Assembly: GCF_003480915.1 (NCBI RefSeq)
Contig: NZ_QUKD01000010.1
Coordinates: 251,204 to 280,701, forward strand
Reading direction: 5' to 3'
From: Parabacteroides sp. TM07-1AC
GTDB taxonomy: Bacteria; Bacteroidota; Bacteroidia; Bacteroidales; Tannerellaceae
DNA length: 29,498 nucleotides
Shown here piece after piece: positions 28,301 through 29,498 of this stretch (positions are counted from its first letter, which is position 1; each line of letters opens with the position of its first letter). The translations under genes and the position numbers were made by a program. Under the pieces are notes generated by a model. The model saw only the letters and a program-made list of their open reading frames with translations, was not told where the DNA came from and made no database searches.

Positions 28301-29395
28301 AATCATCCCAGAGTTAAAGCCGTTGTTCATGCCACACACGCCGCCGACTTTAGCATTATCTCCTCCCTTTACCGAACCGACATTATAGCTATTGGAGATC
28401 TCGCCAAAATAGTTATGGCCACACACGCCGCCGACTAGGGCATAGTCTCCACCCTCTACCGAACCGACATTATAGCTATTAAAAATCTCGGCACTAAAGT
28501 TCTCGGAATCAGAGTTCTCGCCACACACGCCACCGACAGAGGCTTCCCCTGTCCCCTTTACCGAACCGGTATTATGGCTATTGAAGATCTTGCCCTCATA
28601 GTTCTCGCCACACACGCCGCCGACAAAGGCCAACTCTCCACCCTCTACCGAACCGGCATTATAGCTATTGGAGATCTCGCCATAATAGCTATAGCCACAC
28701 ACGCCGCCGACAGAGGGCCCATTTACTGTCTCATTTCCTGTCCCCTTTACAGAACCGGTATTATGGCTATTGAAGATCGCGCCACGACTGCTATAGCCAC
28801 ACACGCCGCCGACAGCGACATCATGTCTTGTCCCCTCTACCGAACCAGCATTATAACTATTGGAGATCGTGCCACCAGAGTTCTTGCCACACACGCCACC
28901 GACATTGGCTTGTATCCCTGTCCCCCTCACATAGCTTTCCTCCACCCCAACATTCTTTATTACACCACCTTCGCCAAGACAACCGAACAGGCCTAGATAA
29001 CCGCTATCGCCACTATATTCAATATAAACCCCCGACACCTTGTAGCCATTCCCATCAAAGGTTCCTTTAAAAGATTTGTCATAGTAGTCCCCTATCGGCG
29101 TCCAATCCTCAAGCTTGGATCCATCGCCTTGCAAATCCCCTTCTTTATCCAACACATTCTCATTAAGAACAATATTATTTTGCAATATCACCGTCTTGCC
29201 TGCAAAATCGTTCCCATCATTCACCAACTTCGCCAATCCAGCCAGTTCCGCTGCGGTAGAAATATGATAGACATTTTCATCGCCCTTGATTGGTTTCAGG
29301 CTCTCATCCACCTCTCCATTCCACACTCCATCTTGCCCCCAAACGGCGCAAACCATCATCACCAATATATTCAATACAAGTATCAGTTTTCTCAT
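25373..29395 (-). CDS. Large GLUG-repeat surface protein with T9SS-like tail
   Basis: A 1340-residue exported protein, probably an adhesin or surface-anchored binding protein. In order: signal peptide (MRKLILVLNILVMMVCAVWG); a WTPIG...FKGTFDGNGYKVSGVYI...LGLFG module (about 98-160); nine GGVCG-type GLUG repeats (165-432); a second copy of the module (about 550-612); six more repeats (617-785); a fibronectin-III-like domain (917-1003); an InlB B-repeat-like domain (1004-1077); a Pro/Asp linker (1079-1093); further beta domains; and a tail (about 1265-1340, IAIYALSGQCL...GLREGSYLVVV) resembling type IX secretion sorting domains. Each repeat carries one Cys. The DNA encoding the tail is far richer in GC than the middle. 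Its ligand is unknown. Confidence 0.88.
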   Translation of the reverse strand: MRKLILVLNILVMMVCAVWGQDGVWNGEVDESLKPIKGDENVYHISTAAELAGLAKLVNDGNDFAGKTVILQNNIVLNENVLDKEGDLQGDGSKLEDWTPIGDYYDKSFKGTFDGNGYKVSGVYIEYSGDSGYLGLFGCLGEGGVIKNVGVEESYVRGTGIQANVGGVCGKNSGGTISNSYNAGSVEGTRHDVAVGGVCGYSSRGAIFNSHNTGSVKGTGNETVNGPSVGGVCGYSYYGEISNSYNAGSVEGGELAFVGGVCGENYEGKIFNSHNTGSVKGTGEASVGGVCGENSDSENFSAEIFNSYNVGSVEGGDYALVGGVCGHNYFGEISNSYNVGSVKGGDNAKVGGVCGMNNGFNSGMISNSYNVGSVEGGGSALVGGVCGHNPLGTISNSYNAGSVTGKSDASVGGVCGKNENYGTITDCFYLAGTVEPDKGIGNEDNDTGKATSADPAEFVIAVDKGLVLDPNTPWIGEATANDKDITFPTLSQVPQFEGGVYLISLAEELRWFAGKVNIGNAKLNGKLMQDIAVSGYTLDNGTPPDLQDHWTPIGNKTNRFQGIFDGNGNTVSGVYINDNNDGANLGLFGYLGKGGKIENVGVVDSYVTGTGEQATVGGVCGSSEGSILSSYNAGSVEGTQSPAFVGGVCGHSVGSISNSYNTGSVEGGDNISVGGVCGYNSSSSSISISNSYNTGSVTGGNKAKVGGVCGSSNGFISNSYNIGSVEGTAALVGGVCGKNDDARVGSKISNCYNVGSVEGVESAQVGGVCGNNGEYGQITDCFYLAGTATNGIGDDTDSGNENAAPKTAKELAEVMDGKLVGDLWTGSANYESGTLTLPYFEGCELPTVELVPVEVADAIDFENEEVKDNTGYEVATDLSFNPLLSGKITWNDNSTIYVRNKTVDKDKISDVIALSRPATPTLSADEGKTTATSITLKATTDIEGRDIEYGKENTDESPTITWQSSPTFGDLTHSETYTFYARIKATESSFASLSSEVAVTTKKGYEITIDAGITNGTVKTDKTIASKGEIVTLTVTPDEDYELETLNVTGTNVSGSGNERTFEMPGEAVTVTATFKEVKPAPAPDPTPDPEPVYYTVTIPSEITGAIIHGGGTHQVREGSYIDFSIEIDPAGTGEYPTVTVDGYWWNTLRPDTRGNYRVYVYDDDCDIRIGEVSGYGTYTLTLPADSLFEGDDLYRSGVGIAVTPASSSPSSDALRYPFGTELTLTAVSDRHRAFVEWMDGSRRSPLTFRLREDTEAYAWFRALHPVGNEEIAVAGIRIRTERGGSIVIDTPTRLPIAIYALSGQCLRRSESEGTTRFSGLREGSYLVVVGRHSEVVIVR
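27041..27547 (-). repeat. Second GLUG repeat block, six units
   Basis: Six units of about 28 codons share GGVCG and SYNxGSVEG cores. At DNA level the string CCACACACGCC recurs at each unit. The last unit ends in CYNVGSVEG then ITDCFYLAGT, as does the end of the other block, so the two blocks arose by duplication of one module. Confidence 0.85.
28100..28903 (-). repeat. First GLUG repeat block, nine units
   Basis: Nine units of 27-34 codons, each starting VGGVCG and most ending SYNxGSVxG. Neighbouring units are highly alike at DNA level (CCACACACGCCGCCGAC recurs), which favours copy-number change by recombination. Odd and even units tend to alternate between SYNAGSVEG and SHNTGSVKG near the N-terminus, hinting that a two-unit block was amplified. 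Confidence 0.85.
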
Positions 29396-29498
29396 TTTAT
29401 GCTATTCGTTTTATCGTTTCATTTTATAGTTTCAATGGCCTAAAGGGCAGGAACTAGTCTTTAAAGGACTATGATAATTACTGTTTCTTTATGGAGAA
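29396..29498. other. Upstream region of the surface protein gene
   Basis: The last 103 bp should contain its promoter on the - strand. No exact TAnnTTTG box is seen. A near-palindrome AGTCTTTAAAGGACT lies at about 29456-29470. The window ends before anything more can be said. Confidence 0.4.

Noticed and set aside
28100..28903. CRISPR-like repeats in the surface protein gene
   Set aside because: The repeats are in one open frame, vary in length by codons, and encode the GGVCG protein motif.

Overview
This window looks like a chromosomal piece of a gut Bacteroidales bacterium, most likely Parabacteroides or a close relative. The evidence is two SusC/SusD pairs, the Bacteroidota-specific set of BamD, a short omega subunit and a DUF4293 membrane protein, promoters of the TAnnTTTG type instead of E. 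coli-like boxes, and a surface protein with a tail resembling a type IX secretion signal. The genus is an inference; no rRNA or other marker is present. Both window ends look like natural assembly breaks: base 1 is the first base of an inverted repeat.

Layout. (1) 1-6108, + strand: a segment of about 320 bp bounded by perfect 24-bp inverted repeats, carrying a rightward TATCTTTG box, lies ahead of a GH20 beta-N-acetylhexosaminidase lipoprotein and a GH2 beta-galactosidase. This is the arrangement of a phase-variable promoter switching a host-glycan (LacNAc, mucin or milk-glycan) exo-glycosidase pair. (2) 6136-6798: a tandem array with an exact 22-bp period in the convergent gap, then an HU-like DNA-binding protein. 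(3) 7129-12492, - strand: SusC/SusD pair 1 with no enzyme or regulator beside it. (4) 12762-14686, - strand: housekeeping block bamD, rpoZ and DUF4293, broken by a nested inverted repeat built from heptanucleotide repeats that also contains a terminator. (5) 14704-16453, - strand: phenylacetate-CoA-ligase-like enzyme and a double-ACT protein; then an MFS transporter on +. (6) 17794-17914: a second 22-bp-period array, again in a convergent gap, built of small hairpins. (7) 17924-24372, - strand: four-gene locus of small secreted protein, SusC, SusD and calcineurin-like phosphoesterase, probably an uptake system for a phosphorylated nutrient. (8) 24467-25316: gene graveyard with the fused tails of an MNT/HEPN toxin-antitoxin pair and a small gene broken by one base in a C run. 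(9) 25373-29395, - strand: 1340-residue surface protein with 15 GGVCG-type (GLUG) repeats in two blocks.

The points most deserving follow-up are the putative phase switch in front of the glycosidases, the two unrelated-in-sequence arrays that share a 22-bp period and a convergent-gap location, and the phosphoesterase-linked Sus locus with its unknown secreted first protein.
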